Shown piece after piece: positions 56,116 to 64,000 of a stretch of 64,000 nucleotides of DNA (its first letter is position 1; each line of letters begins with the position of its first letter). The notes below the pieces were generated by a model. That model ran no database searches, was not told the origin of the DNA, and saw nothing but the letters and a program-made list of their open reading frames with translations. The DNA comes from Streptomyces sp. LHD-70 (GTDB lineage: Bacteria; Actinomycetota; Actinomycetes; Streptomycetales; Streptomycetaceae), in assembly GCF_031157275.1 (NCBI RefSeq), contig NZ_JAVIFW010000018.1:62001-126000 (forward strand). The letters run 5' to 3'. Position numbers and translations under genes: made by a program.

Positions 56116-58092
56116 TCAGTCCTCGGAGCCCGCCGAGGGCAGCTTGGTCTGGATCAGGTCCATCACCGAGGAGTCGGTCAGCGTGGTGACGTCTCCGAGC
56201 TCGCGGTTCTCCGCGACGTCCCGCAGCAGGCGCCGCATGATCTTCCCGGAGCGGGTCTTGGGCAGCTCGGCCACCGGCAGGATCCGCTTGGGCTTGGCGA
56301 TCGGGCCGAGGGTGGCGCCGACGTGGTTGCGCAGCTCGGCGACCAGGGCCTCGTCGTCCGTGCCGTCGGCGCCGCCGCGCAGGATCACGAACGCGACGAT
56401 GGCCTGCCCGGTGGTCTCGTCGGCGGCGCCCACCACGGCGGCTTCGGCGACCGAGGGGTGCGAGACGAGCGCCGACTCCACCTCGGTGGTCGAGATGTTG
56501 TGGCCGGACACCAGCATCACGTCGTCCACCCGGCCGAGCAGCCAGACGTCTCCGTCCTCGTCCTTCTTCGCGCCGTCACCGGCGAAGTACTTGCCCTCGA
56601 AACGCGACCAGTACGTGTCGAGGAACCGCTGGTCGTCACCCCAGATGGTGCGCAGCATCGACGGCCACGGCTCGGTCAGGACGAGATAGCCACCGCCGCC
56701 GTTCGGCACCTCGTTCGCCTCGTCGTCCACGACGGTGGCGGAGATGCCCGGCAGCGCGCGCTGGGCGCTTCCCGGCTTCGTCTCGGTGACACCGGGCAGC
56801 GGCGAGATCATCATCGCGCCGGTCTCGGTCTGCCACCAGGTGTCCACGATGGGGCAGGTGTCGGCACCGATGTGCTTGCGGTACCACATCCACGCCTCGG
56901 GGTTGATCGGCTCACCGACCGAGCCCAGGACCCGCAGCGAGGACAGGTCGAACTTCGCGGGGATGTCGTCGCCCCACTTCATGAACGTACGGATCGCGGT
57001 GGGCGCGGTGTAGAGGATCGTGACGCCGTACTTCTGCACGATCTCCCAGAAGCGGCCCTGGTGCGGGGTGTCCGGGGTGCCCTCGTACATGACCTGCGTC
57101 GCGCCGTTGGCCAGCGGTCCGTACACGATGTACGAGTGGCCGGTGACCCAGCCGACGTCGGCCGTGCACCAGTAGACGTCGGACTCCGGCTTGAGGTCGA
57201 AGACGGCGTGGTGGGTGTACGCGGCCTGCGTCAGGTAGCCACCGGAGGTGTGCAGGATGCCCTTCGGCTTACCCGTCGTCCCCGAGGTGTAGAGGATGAA
57301 CAGCGGCTGCTCGGCGTCGAAGGCCTCCGGCGTGTGCTCGGCGCTCTGCCGTCCGACCGCGTCGTGCCACCAGACGTCGCGGCCCTCGGTCCACGTCCCG
57401 CCGGCCTCTTCGAGGGGCTGGCCGGTACGCCGGACGACGAGGACGTGCTCCACGTTCCCCACGCGCGTGAGGGCCTCGTCGACGGCGGGCTTGAGGGCGG
57501 CGGGCTTGCCGCGGCGGTAGCCACCGTCGGAGGTGATGACGACCTTGGCGTCGGCGTCCTCGATGCGCTTGGCGATCGCGTCCGCGGAGAAGCCGCCGAA
57601 GACGACGGAGTGCGCGGCGCCGATACGGGCGCAGGCCAGCATGGCGATGGCCGTCTCCGGGATCATCGGCATGTAGACCGCGACCCGGTCGCCCTTCTGA
57701 ACGCCCAGCTCAAGCAGGGCGTTCGCGGCGCGCGAGACCTCGTCCTTGAGCTCGGCGTAGGTGATCGCGCGGCTGTCGCCGGGCTCGCCCTCGAAGTGGA
57801 TGGCGACCCGGTCCCCGTTGCCGGCCTCGACGTGCCGGTCCACGCAGTTGTACGCGACGTTGAGCTTGCCGTCGGCGAACCACTTCGCGAAGGGCGGGTT
57901 CGACCAGTCGAGTGTCTCGGTCGGCTCGGTCGCCCACGTCAGGCGCCGCGCCTGCTCGGCCCAGAAGCCGAGCCGGTCAGCCTTGGCCTGTTCGTACGCC
58001 TCCGCCGTGACGTTGGCGTTCGCGGCCAGTTCGGCGGGGGGTGCAAACCTGCGTTCTTCCTTGAGCAGGTTGGCCAAGGATTCGTTGCTCAC
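56116..58092 (-). CDS. acs: Acetyl-CoA synthetase (AMP-forming)
   Basis: I choose the GTG at 58092 (GGGAGA upstream), giving 658 residues, the usual Acs length. Motifs include the P-loop LYTSGTTGKPKGILHT, the adenylate site VDTWWQTETGA, GRVDDVMLVSGHNIST and the acetylation-controlled Lys in LPKTRSGKIMRRLLR. It turns acetate, CoA and ATP into acetyl-CoA and AMP. The Lys motif indicates regulation by reversible acetylation. The gene stands alone on the reverse strand. Confidence 0.96.
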   Translation of the reverse strand: MSNESLANLLKEERRFAPPAELAANANVTAEAYEQAKADRLGFWAEQARRLTWATEPTETLDWSNPPFAKWFADGKLNVAYNCVDRHVEAGNGDRVAIHFEGEPGDSRAITYAELKDEVSRAANALLELGVQKGDRVAVYMPMIPETAIAMLACARIGAAHSVVFGGFSADAIAKRIEDADAKVVITSDGGYRRGKPAALKPAVDEALTRVGNVEHVLVVRRTGQPLEEAGGTWTEGRDVWWHDAVGRQSAEHTPEAFDAEQPLFILYTSGTTGKPKGILHTSGGYLTQAAYTHHAVFDLKPESDVYWCTADVGWVTGHSYIVYGPLANGATQVMYEGTPDTPHQGRFWEIVQKYGVTILYTAPTAIRTFMKWGDDIPAKFDLSSLRVLGSVGEPINPEAWMWYRKHIGADTCPIVDTWWQTETGAMMISPLPGVTETKPGSAQRALPGISATVVDDEANEVPNGGGGYLVLTEPWPSMLRTIWGDDQRFLDTYWSRFEGKYFAGDGAKKDEDGDVWLLGRVDDVMLVSGHNISTTEVESALVSHPSVAEAAVVGAADETTGQAIVAFVILRGGADGTDDEALVAELRNHVGATLGPIAKPKRILPVAELPKTRSGKIMRRLLRDVAENRELGDVTTLTDSSVMDLIQTKLPSAGSED

Positions 58093-58287
58093 GACATCTC
58101 CCTTACGGTGCTTTGCCAGGGGGCGACCGTTGTGTCCCAGGCCACAGCTCATCAGACGGGCCCACCCGGTGACAAGGGTGGGCCGAAAATTGGTTTAGAC
58201 CTGTGTGGGTGCGGCCCCGACGGAGCGGGTGCCGCACCCCCTGCGCGGGCGGGGAAGGGGAGCGGCCTGGGCCGCGCCCGCCCGCGC

Positions 58288-60606
58288 TCAGACCGGCGAT
58301 CTTTTCAGGTCGGCCGGCGTCTCCGGTGCCGAACTCCCCGCCGCCACGCGGTCGAAGAGCTGTTCCGCGTCGGTGAGCAGATAGGCCTGCGCCTCGCCGA
58401 CGTGGAAGTACATCCCGTGCAAGGTGAGCCGCCCGTCGGCAACCCCCCGCCGTACCGAGTCGTGCTGCCGCAGATGCTCCAGCTGCTGCACCACATTGGT
58501 CAGGCACAGCTGCTCCGCCGCGTCCGCGGGCGCCCGCCCCGCGATCCGCGCCCACGCCTGGCCCCTGTCGGCCATCCGCTCCAGGCTCGGCCGCCCGTGC
58601 CGCAGCCAGCGCCCCAGCGGCGTCTGCCCGCCCTCGGCGGGGGAGCTGAGCAGCGCCTGCATCGCCCCGCACCCGGAGTGCCCGCACACGGTGATCGACT
58701 CGACCTTCAGCACCTCCACGGCGTACTCGATCGCCGCCGCCACCGAGTCGTCCCCGTTCTCCGACCCCGGCAGGGGGACGAGATTGCCGACGTTGCGCAC
58801 CACGAACAGGTCGCCCGGGCCGCTCGACGTGATCATCGACGTCACCAGACGAGAGTCCGCGCAGGTCAGGAAGAGCTGCGAGGGCTGCTGCCCCTCCCGC
58901 GCGAGCCGCGCCAGCTCGCTGCGCACCAGGGGCGCGGTGTTGCGCTGGAACGAGCTGATGCCGTCTGCGAGGCTGCGTGCCACCTCCGTCGACTCGTGGC
59001 AGCTGTGGTTGCGCCAGGCCGTCCAGGGGCGGCAGCAGGAGTGCGCCGCGGACGCGGGCTCAGCGATCCGGCCCCCGGACCGCCCGGTCAGCGTGACCCT
59101 TCCGCCGTGCGAGGTGTGCCCGTCCTGCCAGTTCTGCAACGTTTCGTACGCGGCGTGGTCCATGAACGAACCGTCCAGCTCCACAACGGTGTCGGCCTTG
59201 TGGGGGACGTGGTGCAGCGCGCGCGTCAGCCGGGGCACCGCAAGGAAGGTCAACTGGCCCCGGACGTGCACCCGGTGGGTGCCGCCGTGCTCCTCATGGG
59301 TGATCCGGGTACGGGTGAGGCGGTGCAGGGCGACCCCGACGGCGACGGCGATGCCGAGGGCGACTCCTTCCAGGACGCCGAGCAGGACGACGCCGAGCGT
59401 GGTGACGCAGTAGACGAGGACTTCCCGGTGACGGGTCACCGTACGAATGTGGTTGATGCTGACCATCCGGATGCCGACAGCCATGACCAGTGCGGCGAGT
59501 GCCGCGAGCGGGATCAGCTCGATGGCGGCGACCAGCGCGAAGGCGGCCACAGCGATCCATACGCCGTGCAGCATCGTGGAGCTGCGGCCAATGGCGCCCG
59601 CGCGGACGTTGGCCGTGCTGCGCACCGCGACCCCGGCGACCGGCAGCCCGCCGAGCGCCCCGGAGGCGACGTTGGACAGGCCCTGGCCGAACAACTCCCG
59701 GTCCAGGTCGGCGCGTTGCGGCGGATTCGTGTCGTCCGAGCGCCCGGCGGTCAGCTTGTCCACGGCGACCGCGCCGAGCAGTGACTGCACACTGCACACG
59801 AGCGTGGTGGTGAGGACGGCGGCGACGAGCGCGAGCACGGGCCCTTCGGGCAGCCCGGCGAGGGCGTGACTCTTCCACGAGGGCAGGTCGACCTTGGGGA
59901 GCGTGAGCCCGGCGGCCGCCGCGACGGCCGTGGCACCGGCGACGGCGACCAGCGGCGCGGGCGCCTTGCGGGCGAGCTGCCCGGCCCGCCCGGGAATCCG
60001 GGGCCACAGCAGGAGAAGCGCGATGGTCAGCGCGCTGATCCCGAAGGCCGCGGGGTGTACGTGGGCCAACTGGGCGGGCAGTTCGCGGAGGTTGTCCAGG
60101 ACGGAGCTGTGCGGGGTGCCGCCGAGCATGATGTGCACCTGCGCGACCGCGATGGTGATGCCGATGCCGGCCAGCATGCCGTGCACGATGGCGGGGCTGA
60201 CGGCCAGCGCCGATCTGGCCACCCGCAGGGCTCCCAGGCCGAGTTGGGCGAGACCGGCGCAGATGGTGATGGCGCACGTGGTGCGCCAGCCGAACTGCTG
60301 GATCAGATCGGCCGTGACCACGGTGAGCCCCGCGGCCGGGCCGCTCACCTGGAGCGGCGCGCCACCGAATCGGCCGGCCACAAGACCGCCGACGGCTGCG
60401 GCCACGAGGCCGGCCTGAAGCGGCGCCCCGGTGGCGAGGGCGATGCCGAGGGACAGCGGCAGTGCGATCAGGAAGACGGCGATCGACGCGGACACGTCGG
60501 CACCGGCGATACGGAAGCGGCGCTTGCCGGGTGGCGGTCCGTGTGGTCGGCGGTCGTCGGCGGGTTCTGCGACGTCGTCGGTGCGGGTGTGGGCGCAGGC
60601 AGACAT
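58288..60606 (-). CDS. SulP anion transporter fused to STAS and beta-carbonic anhydrase
   Basis: This 772-residue protein combines three parts. Residues ~30-430 are a SulP transporter with 10-12 hydrophobic helices (LIALPLSLGIALATG, GPAAGLTVVTADLI, GGLPVAGVAVRSTANV). A short STAS domain follows near 445-510 (TVVELDGSFMDHAAYETL). Last is a beta-carbonic anhydrase with zinc ligands in TCADSRLVTS and CGHSGCGAMQ. Such fusions are thought to take up bicarbonate and interconvert it with CO2 at the membrane. A Cys/His-rich linker (HSCCRPWTAWRNHSCH) joins STAS and anhydrase parts. There is no other gene in the unit. Confidence 0.95.
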   Translation of the reverse strand: MSACAHTRTDDVAEPADDRRPHGPPPGKRRFRIAGADVSASIAVFLIALPLSLGIALATGAPLQAGLVAAAVGGLVAGRFGGAPLQVSGPAAGLTVVTADLIQQFGWRTTCAITICAGLAQLGLGALRVARSALAVSPAIVHGMLAGIGITIAVAQVHIMLGGTPHSSVLDNLRELPAQLAHVHPAAFGISALTIALLLLWPRIPGRAGQLARKAPAPLVAVAGATAVAAAAGLTLPKVDLPSWKSHALAGLPEGPVLALVAAVLTTTLVCSVQSLLGAVAVDKLTAGRSDDTNPPQRADLDRELFGQGLSNVASGALGGLPVAGVAVRSTANVRAGAIGRSSTMLHGVWIAVAAFALVAAIELIPLAALAALVMAVGIRMVSINHIRTVTRHREVLVYCVTTLGVVLLGVLEGVALGIAVAVGVALHRLTRTRITHEEHGGTHRVHVRGQLTFLAVPRLTRALHHVPHKADTVVELDGSFMDHAAYETLQNWQDGHTSHGGRVTLTGRSGGRIAEPASAAHSCCRPWTAWRNHSCHESTEVARSLADGISSFQRNTAPLVRSELARLAREGQQPSQLFLTCADSRLVTSMITSSGPGDLFVVRNVGNLVPLPGSENGDDSVAAAIEYAVEVLKVESITVCGHSGCGAMQALLSSPAEGGQTPLGRWLRHGRPSLERMADRGQAWARIAGRAPADAAEQLCLTNVVQQLEHLRQHDSVRRGVADGRLTLHGMYFHVGEAQAYLLTDAEQLFDRVAAGSSAPETPADLKRSPV

Positions 60607-60991
60607 GGTTCCCGTCTCCTCCGGGGCTACGCGGTCGCTGGGACTGCCCCGGTCTATGCCGGGGGCATGTGGGGACGCGGCCGTGGGTCACGGCGTACAG
60701 CAGCGGGATTCATCAACTCTCGGTAAATGAATCGTAATGGAGAGTAAAGGCCTTGGTCGGACTTTAGGTGCAAATGGGGCAACCGTTCACCCCAGAGAGT
60801 GATTAGTCATTTAGTACGGCTTGTCGCGCCGCCGTGCTCAGGTGGGCGTGCGACTTTGGCGACGCCGTCGTATTTAGGGCGGATTTTCTGTTTTTGGCGC
60901 TTACGCCTTTCTGTCGGAATTCCCGCTGAAGGCAGCCGCGCCCGGCCCCTCGCACGCCGAAGAATCACGACCCGAAGGAAGAGGTGGGCGG
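60607..60991. other. 385-bp divergent intergenic region
   Basis: No gene is supported between the SulP-anhydrase gene and the lipoprotein gene. The middle (60720-60790) is clearly AT-richer (GTAAATGAATCGTAATGGAGAG, AGTGATTAGTCATTTAGTACGG) than the rest of the window and probably holds both promoters. GTGATTAGTCATTTAGTACGG includes the imperfect dyad TGATTAGTCA. No regulator can be named. Confidence 0.45.
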
Positions 60992-62284
60992 ATGATGGCC
61001 GCCACCAAGAAGCTCGCCGCGGGCGTCGCCGTCGCGGCCTGCGCCGTCTCACTCGCCGGTTGCGGAAGCGGTGAATCCGGCTCCAAGGAAGGCGCCCACG
61101 GTCCCAAGAAGGCACAAGCCGCCCCCGCCCCCAAGAGCGCGGTCCGGCTCATCGGCGACGGATCGACCGCGTACACCGGAGCACAGCCCAACCTGCCGAA
61201 GCCCAAGCGCCTGAAGCCCGGTCAGAAGCCCCCGCAGTTCGTGGTGTTCTCCTGGGACGGCGCCGGCGAGGACAGCCAGAAGCTGTTCTCGCACTTCCGC
61301 AAGGTGGCGAGAGAGAACAACGCCACCATGACGTACTTCCTGAGCGGCGTGTACATGCTCCCCGAGGACAAGAAGGAGCTCTACGACCCGCCGCAGCACG
61401 CGGCCGGCAGCTCCGACATCGGCTTCAACGACGCCGAGGGCATCGAGAACACCGTGACCCAGCTGCGCGCCGCCTGGCTCGAGGGCAACGAGATCGGCAC
61501 GCACTTCAACGGCCACTTCTGCGGCAAGGGACGCGGTGTCGGCGAATGGTCCGTCGACGAGTGGAAGTCCGAGATCAAGCAGGCCAAGTCGTTCGTGAAG
61601 CGCTGGAAGACCAACACCGGCAACACCAAGGCCGCCGCCCTCCCCTTCGACTACGACAAGGAACTCATCGGCGCCCGCACCCCCTGCCTCGAAGGGCAGA
61701 AGAACTTCACGCGGGCCGCGCGTGAGCTCGGCTTCAGGTACGACACGAGCGGCGTCAACAACCAGGTCTGGCCCAAGAAGAAGGAGGGCCTCTGGGACCT
61801 GTCCATGCAGCTCGTCCCCGTGCCCGGCCGCGACTTCGAGACGCTGACCATGGACTACAACTTCATGGTCAACCAGTCCGGCACCACCTCACAGGGCGAC
61901 CCCTCCAAGCACGAGTACTGGGGCGACCAGATGCGCGACGGCCTGCTGCAGGGCTTCGAGCGCGCCTACAACGGCAACCGCGCCCCGCTGATCATCGGCA
62001 ACCACTTCGAGTCCTGGAACGGCGGCACCTATATGCGTGCCATCGAGGAGACCATCGAGCGGGTCTGCACCAAGAAGGAGGTCCGCTGCGTCTCCTTCCG
62101 TCAGCTCGCCGACTGGCTGGACGCCCAGGACCCGAAGGTCCTGGAGAAACTCACCACCCTGCCCGTCGGCAAGGCGCCGAAGCAGGGCTGGCCGGCGTTC
62201 CTCTCCGGCAAGCCCGCTCCGGCGCCCAAGGGCGTGCCGGGTGCCCCCGCGGTCAAGCAGGCTGAGGAGCACTCGAAGCACTGA
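60992..62284 (+). CDS. Lipoprotein with polysaccharide-deacetylase-like fold
   Basis: This 430-residue protein (ATG 60992 or 60995) has a lipoprotein signal peptide ending in the lipobox VSLAGC, then a Gly/Lys/Ala-rich linker. A NodB-like domain follows: FVVFSWDGAGEDSQ (Asp of motif 1), then NEIGTHFNGHFC (His pair of motif 2) and GARTPCLEG (motif 3-like Arg). The deacetylase family removes acetyl groups from surface sugars. The metal-binding D-H-H set appears kept, but later motifs are divergent. Large extra segments suggest a specialised substrate. Its last 32 bases overlap the 3' end of the convergent ATPase gene. Confidence 0.78.
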   Translation: MMAATKKLAAGVAVAACAVSLAGCGSGESGSKEGAHGPKKAQAAPAPKSAVRLIGDGSTAYTGAQPNLPKPKRLKPGQKPPQFVVFSWDGAGEDSQKLFSHFRKVARENNATMTYFLSGVYMLPEDKKELYDPPQHAAGSSDIGFNDAEGIENTVTQLRAAWLEGNEIGTHFNGHFCGKGRGVGEWSVDEWKSEIKQAKSFVKRWKTNTGNTKAAALPFDYDKELIGARTPCLEGQKNFTRAARELGFRYDTSGVNNQVWPKKKEGLWDLSMQLVPVPGRDFETLTMDYNFMVNQSGTTSQGDPSKHEYWGDQMRDGLLQGFERAYNGNRAPLIIGNHFESWNGGTYMRAIEETIERVCTKKEVRCVSFRQLADWLDAQDPKVLEKLTTLPVGKAPKQGWPAFLSGKPAPAPKGVPGAPAVKQAEEHSKH

Positions 62285-63263
62285 CCTGCGCGGTCTCGGG
62301 GATCTCGCGCAGTACGAAATCGGGGTCGACCTGGTCCGCCAGGTCGGCCCCGGTCCTTTCGTTCCCCCAACTCGCCGCGTTCTTGCGGTGGAAGTGCACC
62401 ATCTGCCGCGTGTACTGCTCCCAGTCCCGACGCTCGTACGACGCGTCCGCTACGTCAAGCATCGTCGCCAGGGCCTCGCGGTTGGCCGACTCCAGGAGTG
62501 CGAACCGCGGCGGACGGCCCTTCTCCATCGCCCGCACCCAGTCCGAGTGCCCGACCGTCACCAGCAGGTCCTCACCGACCTCCTGGCGTAGGAAGTCGAC
62601 GTCGTCCTGGCCCTGCACCTTGTTGCCCACGACGCACAGGGAGACGCCGAAGTCCCGTGCGTACTCCTTGTACTGGCGGTAGACGGAGACGCCCTTGCGG
62701 GTCGGCTCGGCGACCAGGAACGTCATGTCGAAGCGGGTGAACATGCCGGAGGCGAACGAGTCGGAGCCCGCCGTCATGTCGACCACGACGAACTCGTCGC
62801 GGCCGTCCACGAGGTGGTTGAGGCACAGCTCCACGGCGCCCACCTTGGAGTGGTAGCAGGCGACGCCGAGATCGGACTCCGTGAAGGGGCCGGTGGCCAT
62901 CAAACGGACGGCGGAGCCGTCGAGTTCCAGGGGGCGCGCACACGCGTCGTAGACCGGGTTGTCCTCGCGCACGCGGAGCAGGCGCGAACCGCTGCCCGGC
63001 GGCGTGGTCTTGATCATCGTCTCGGCGGAGGCGATCCGCGGGTTGGTGCCCCGCAGATAGTCCTTGATGAGCGGCAGCTGCGCTCCCATCGCGGGCAGCG
63101 CGGCGGCCTCCTCGTCGGCTAGGCCGAGGGCGGTGCCCAGGTGCTGGTTGATATCGGCGTCGACGGCGACGACGGGCGAACCGGTGGTGGCGAGGTGACG
63201 GATGAAGAGCGAGGACAGCGTGGTCTTTCCGCTGCCGCCCTTCCCGACGAAAGCGATCTTCAT
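62253..63263 (-). CDS. CooC/MinD-like P-loop ATPase
   Basis: The ATG at 63263 (GTG 63269 is also in frame) gives 336 residues with the deviant Walker A FVGKGGSGKTTLSSLFIRHL, the switch DADINQHLGTALG, and VVVDMTAGSDSFASGMF. Later VAEPTRKGVSVYRQY and VGNKVQGQDDVDFL complete the MinD/CooC fold. CooC-type ATPases insert nickel. Related ones partition or position proteins. Here no Cys metal pair is evident. The 3' end overlaps the lipoprotein gene tail to tail. It is divergent from the partial gene at 63366. Confidence 0.82.
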   Translation of the reverse strand: MKIAFVGKGGSGKTTLSSLFIRHLATTGSPVVAVDADINQHLGTALGLADEEAAALPAMGAQLPLIKDYLRGTNPRIASAETMIKTTPPGSGSRLLRVREDNPVYDACARPLELDGSAVRLMATGPFTESDLGVACYHSKVGAVELCLNHLVDGRDEFVVVDMTAGSDSFASGMFTRFDMTFLVAEPTRKGVSVYRQYKEYARDFGVSLCVVGNKVQGQDDVDFLRQEVGEDLLVTVGHSDWVRAMEKGRPPRFALLESANREALATMLDVADASYERRDWEQYTRQMVHFHRKNAASWGNERTGADLADQVDPDFVLREIPETAQVSASSAPQPA

Positions 63264-63365
63264 GTTCACAAAGGGTAGTGCCGTGATCGCTGTGCGCGGT
63301 CGGACTGCGTGAAGAAGACCACTCCATCGTGGGGCGGCCCGCCGCAGTGCGTAGGCTGCGTACCT

Positions 63366-64000
63366 ATGAGTACGTCAGCCGATCCGCTCGCCGTGCTCGG
63401 CTCGCTGCCGGGCGTCGCCGAGTCCGTGGAGTCCGTGCGCAAGAGCGTCGACCGGGTCTACGGGCACCGCGTCATGCGCCGCCGCAGCAACGAGATCACC
63501 TCTGAGGCGGCACTCCGCGGAGCCCGCGGTTCCGCGGCGCTCTCCGGTGCCGACTGGGCACTCGAAGAGGTGCGCAGGCGCAGCGACTTCAGCGGCGACG
63601 ACGAGTCCCGCGCGGTCGGCGCCGCCCTGCGGCTGACCGCGGAGGCCGGACAGCTGCTCTCCATCTGGCGCCAGTCGCCGCTGCGCGTGCTCGCGCGTCT
63701 GCACCTGGTCGCGGCCGGCGTCCAGGACGACACGGTCGGACGGCCGCGCCTGGCCGGTGAGCCGGTCGACGAGCCGGTGGTGGAACTTCCCCTTCCGTCG
63801 GCGGACGAGGTGGCGGGCCGTCTCGAAGGCCTCTCGCAACTGATCATCGCGGGCAGTGCCGCTCCGGCCCTGGTGACCGCGTCCGTGGTCCACGGTGAGC
63901 TGCTCGCCCTGCGCCCCTTCGGCTCGTACAACGGGCTCGTCGCACGCGCGGCGGCGCGGCTCGTCCTGGTGGGCAGTGGTCTCGACCCGAAGTCGATCTG
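63366..64000 (+). CDS. Fic-like protein, N-terminal part (runs off window)
   Basis: The ATG at 63366 opens a frame that stays open to the window edge, 211 codons. The N-terminal half is helical and Arg-rich (VDRVYGHRVMRRRSNEITSE). Later LRPFGSYNGLVARAAARLVLVG aligns with the Fic active-site loop HPFx(D/E)GNGRxxR, preceded by HGELLA. The catalytic His position appears to be Arg (RPF) and the GNGR is YNGL, so AMP-transfer activity is doubtful. From memory a gene at this place in S. coelicolor is linked to morphological differentiation. The C-terminus is outside the window. Confidence 0.6.
   Translation, partial: MSTSADPLAVLGSLPGVAESVESVRKSVDRVYGHRVMRRRSNEITSEAALRGARGSAALSGADWALEEVRRRSDFSGDDESRAVGAALRLTAEAGQLLSIWRQSPLRVLARLHLVAAGVQDDTVGRPRLAGEPVDEPVVELPLPSADEVAGRLEGLSQLIIAGSAAPALVTASVVHGELLALRPFGSYNGLVARAAARLVLVGSGLDPKSI

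Noticed and set aside
56047..59784. A 1245-codon open frame on the plus strand over acs and the SulP fusion
   Set aside because: It covers two clearly recognisable reverse-strand genes and reads as low-complexity Arg/Gly/Val sequence without motifs.
60607..60991. Riboswitch upstream of the lipoprotein gene
   Set aside because: I compared the GC-rich part with remembered c-di-AMP and other riboswitch cores and found no conserved core. The rest is promoter-like AT-rich DNA.

Overview
The window is high-GC actinobacterial chromosome, almost certainly Streptomyces. Third codon positions are GC-saturated, GTG and TTG starts are common, genes often overlap by 4 bases, and a WhiB-family regulator matching WblA is present. 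From memory, the chromosomal order (ybaB, recR, ask, asd, a SigE-type sigma factor, SURF1, a penicillin-binding protein, wblA, two ArsA-like ATPases, RidA, Nudix, MBL hydrolase, crp, nth, CoA-Nudix, marP, nhaA, acs) is the conserved Streptomyces core order, collinear with the S. coelicolor SCO36xx to SCO355x stretch. No search was run to confirm this.

Left chromosomal arm (1-20716): the tail of an exported or extracytoplasmic protein; a class III aminotransferase; a glycosyltransferase/membrane fusion with a GntR and an ArsR regulator; a SLATT-like two-helix membrane protein; the ybaB-recR-DUF5063 cluster; ask-asd (first two steps of aspartate-family amino acid synthesis, with an internal start for the aspartokinase beta subunit); an ECF-type sigma factor with a membrane partner; SURF1; an S9 peptidase; a zinc alcohol dehydrogenase divergent from an XRE regulator.

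Mobile element (20717-38135): a pSAM2-like actinomycete integrative and conjugative element (AICE) inserted in a tRNA-Pro(CGG) gene. It is bounded by perfect 58-bp direct repeats and the tRNA is kept intact at the right end. From the right inward it carries int, xis, repSA, spread genes, an FtsK-like tra, a small regulatory gene, korSA (GntR) and a pif-like Nudix gene. Near-palindromic ACTCATGTACAGGAGT-type sites lie at the korSA/pif junction and before the transfer operon. The left part holds a GntR-controlled run of overlapping small genes and a low-GC cargo block at 25666-29377. The cargo is a three-gene ABC-three-component (ABC-3C, Lamassu-like) candidate defence system: a PD-(D/E)XK nuclease effector, a middle component and a Rad50/SMC-like ATPase with a zinc hook. 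It carries rare TTA codons and is followed by a nested large inverted repeat.

Right chromosomal arm (38136-64000): metallophosphoesterase, YqeY protein, bifunctional PBP, wblA with a long leader, paired ArsA-like ATPases, RidA/Nudix/MBL operon, Crp, endonuclease III with a histone-H1-like Lys/Ala tail, CoA-type Nudix, MarP-type membrane protease, epoxide-hydrolase-like enzyme, holin-like membrane protein, NhaA, acetyl-CoA synthetase, a SulP transporter-carbonic anhydrase fusion, a deacetylase-like lipoprotein, a CooC/MinD-like ATPase, and the start of a protein with a degenerate Fic-like motif.
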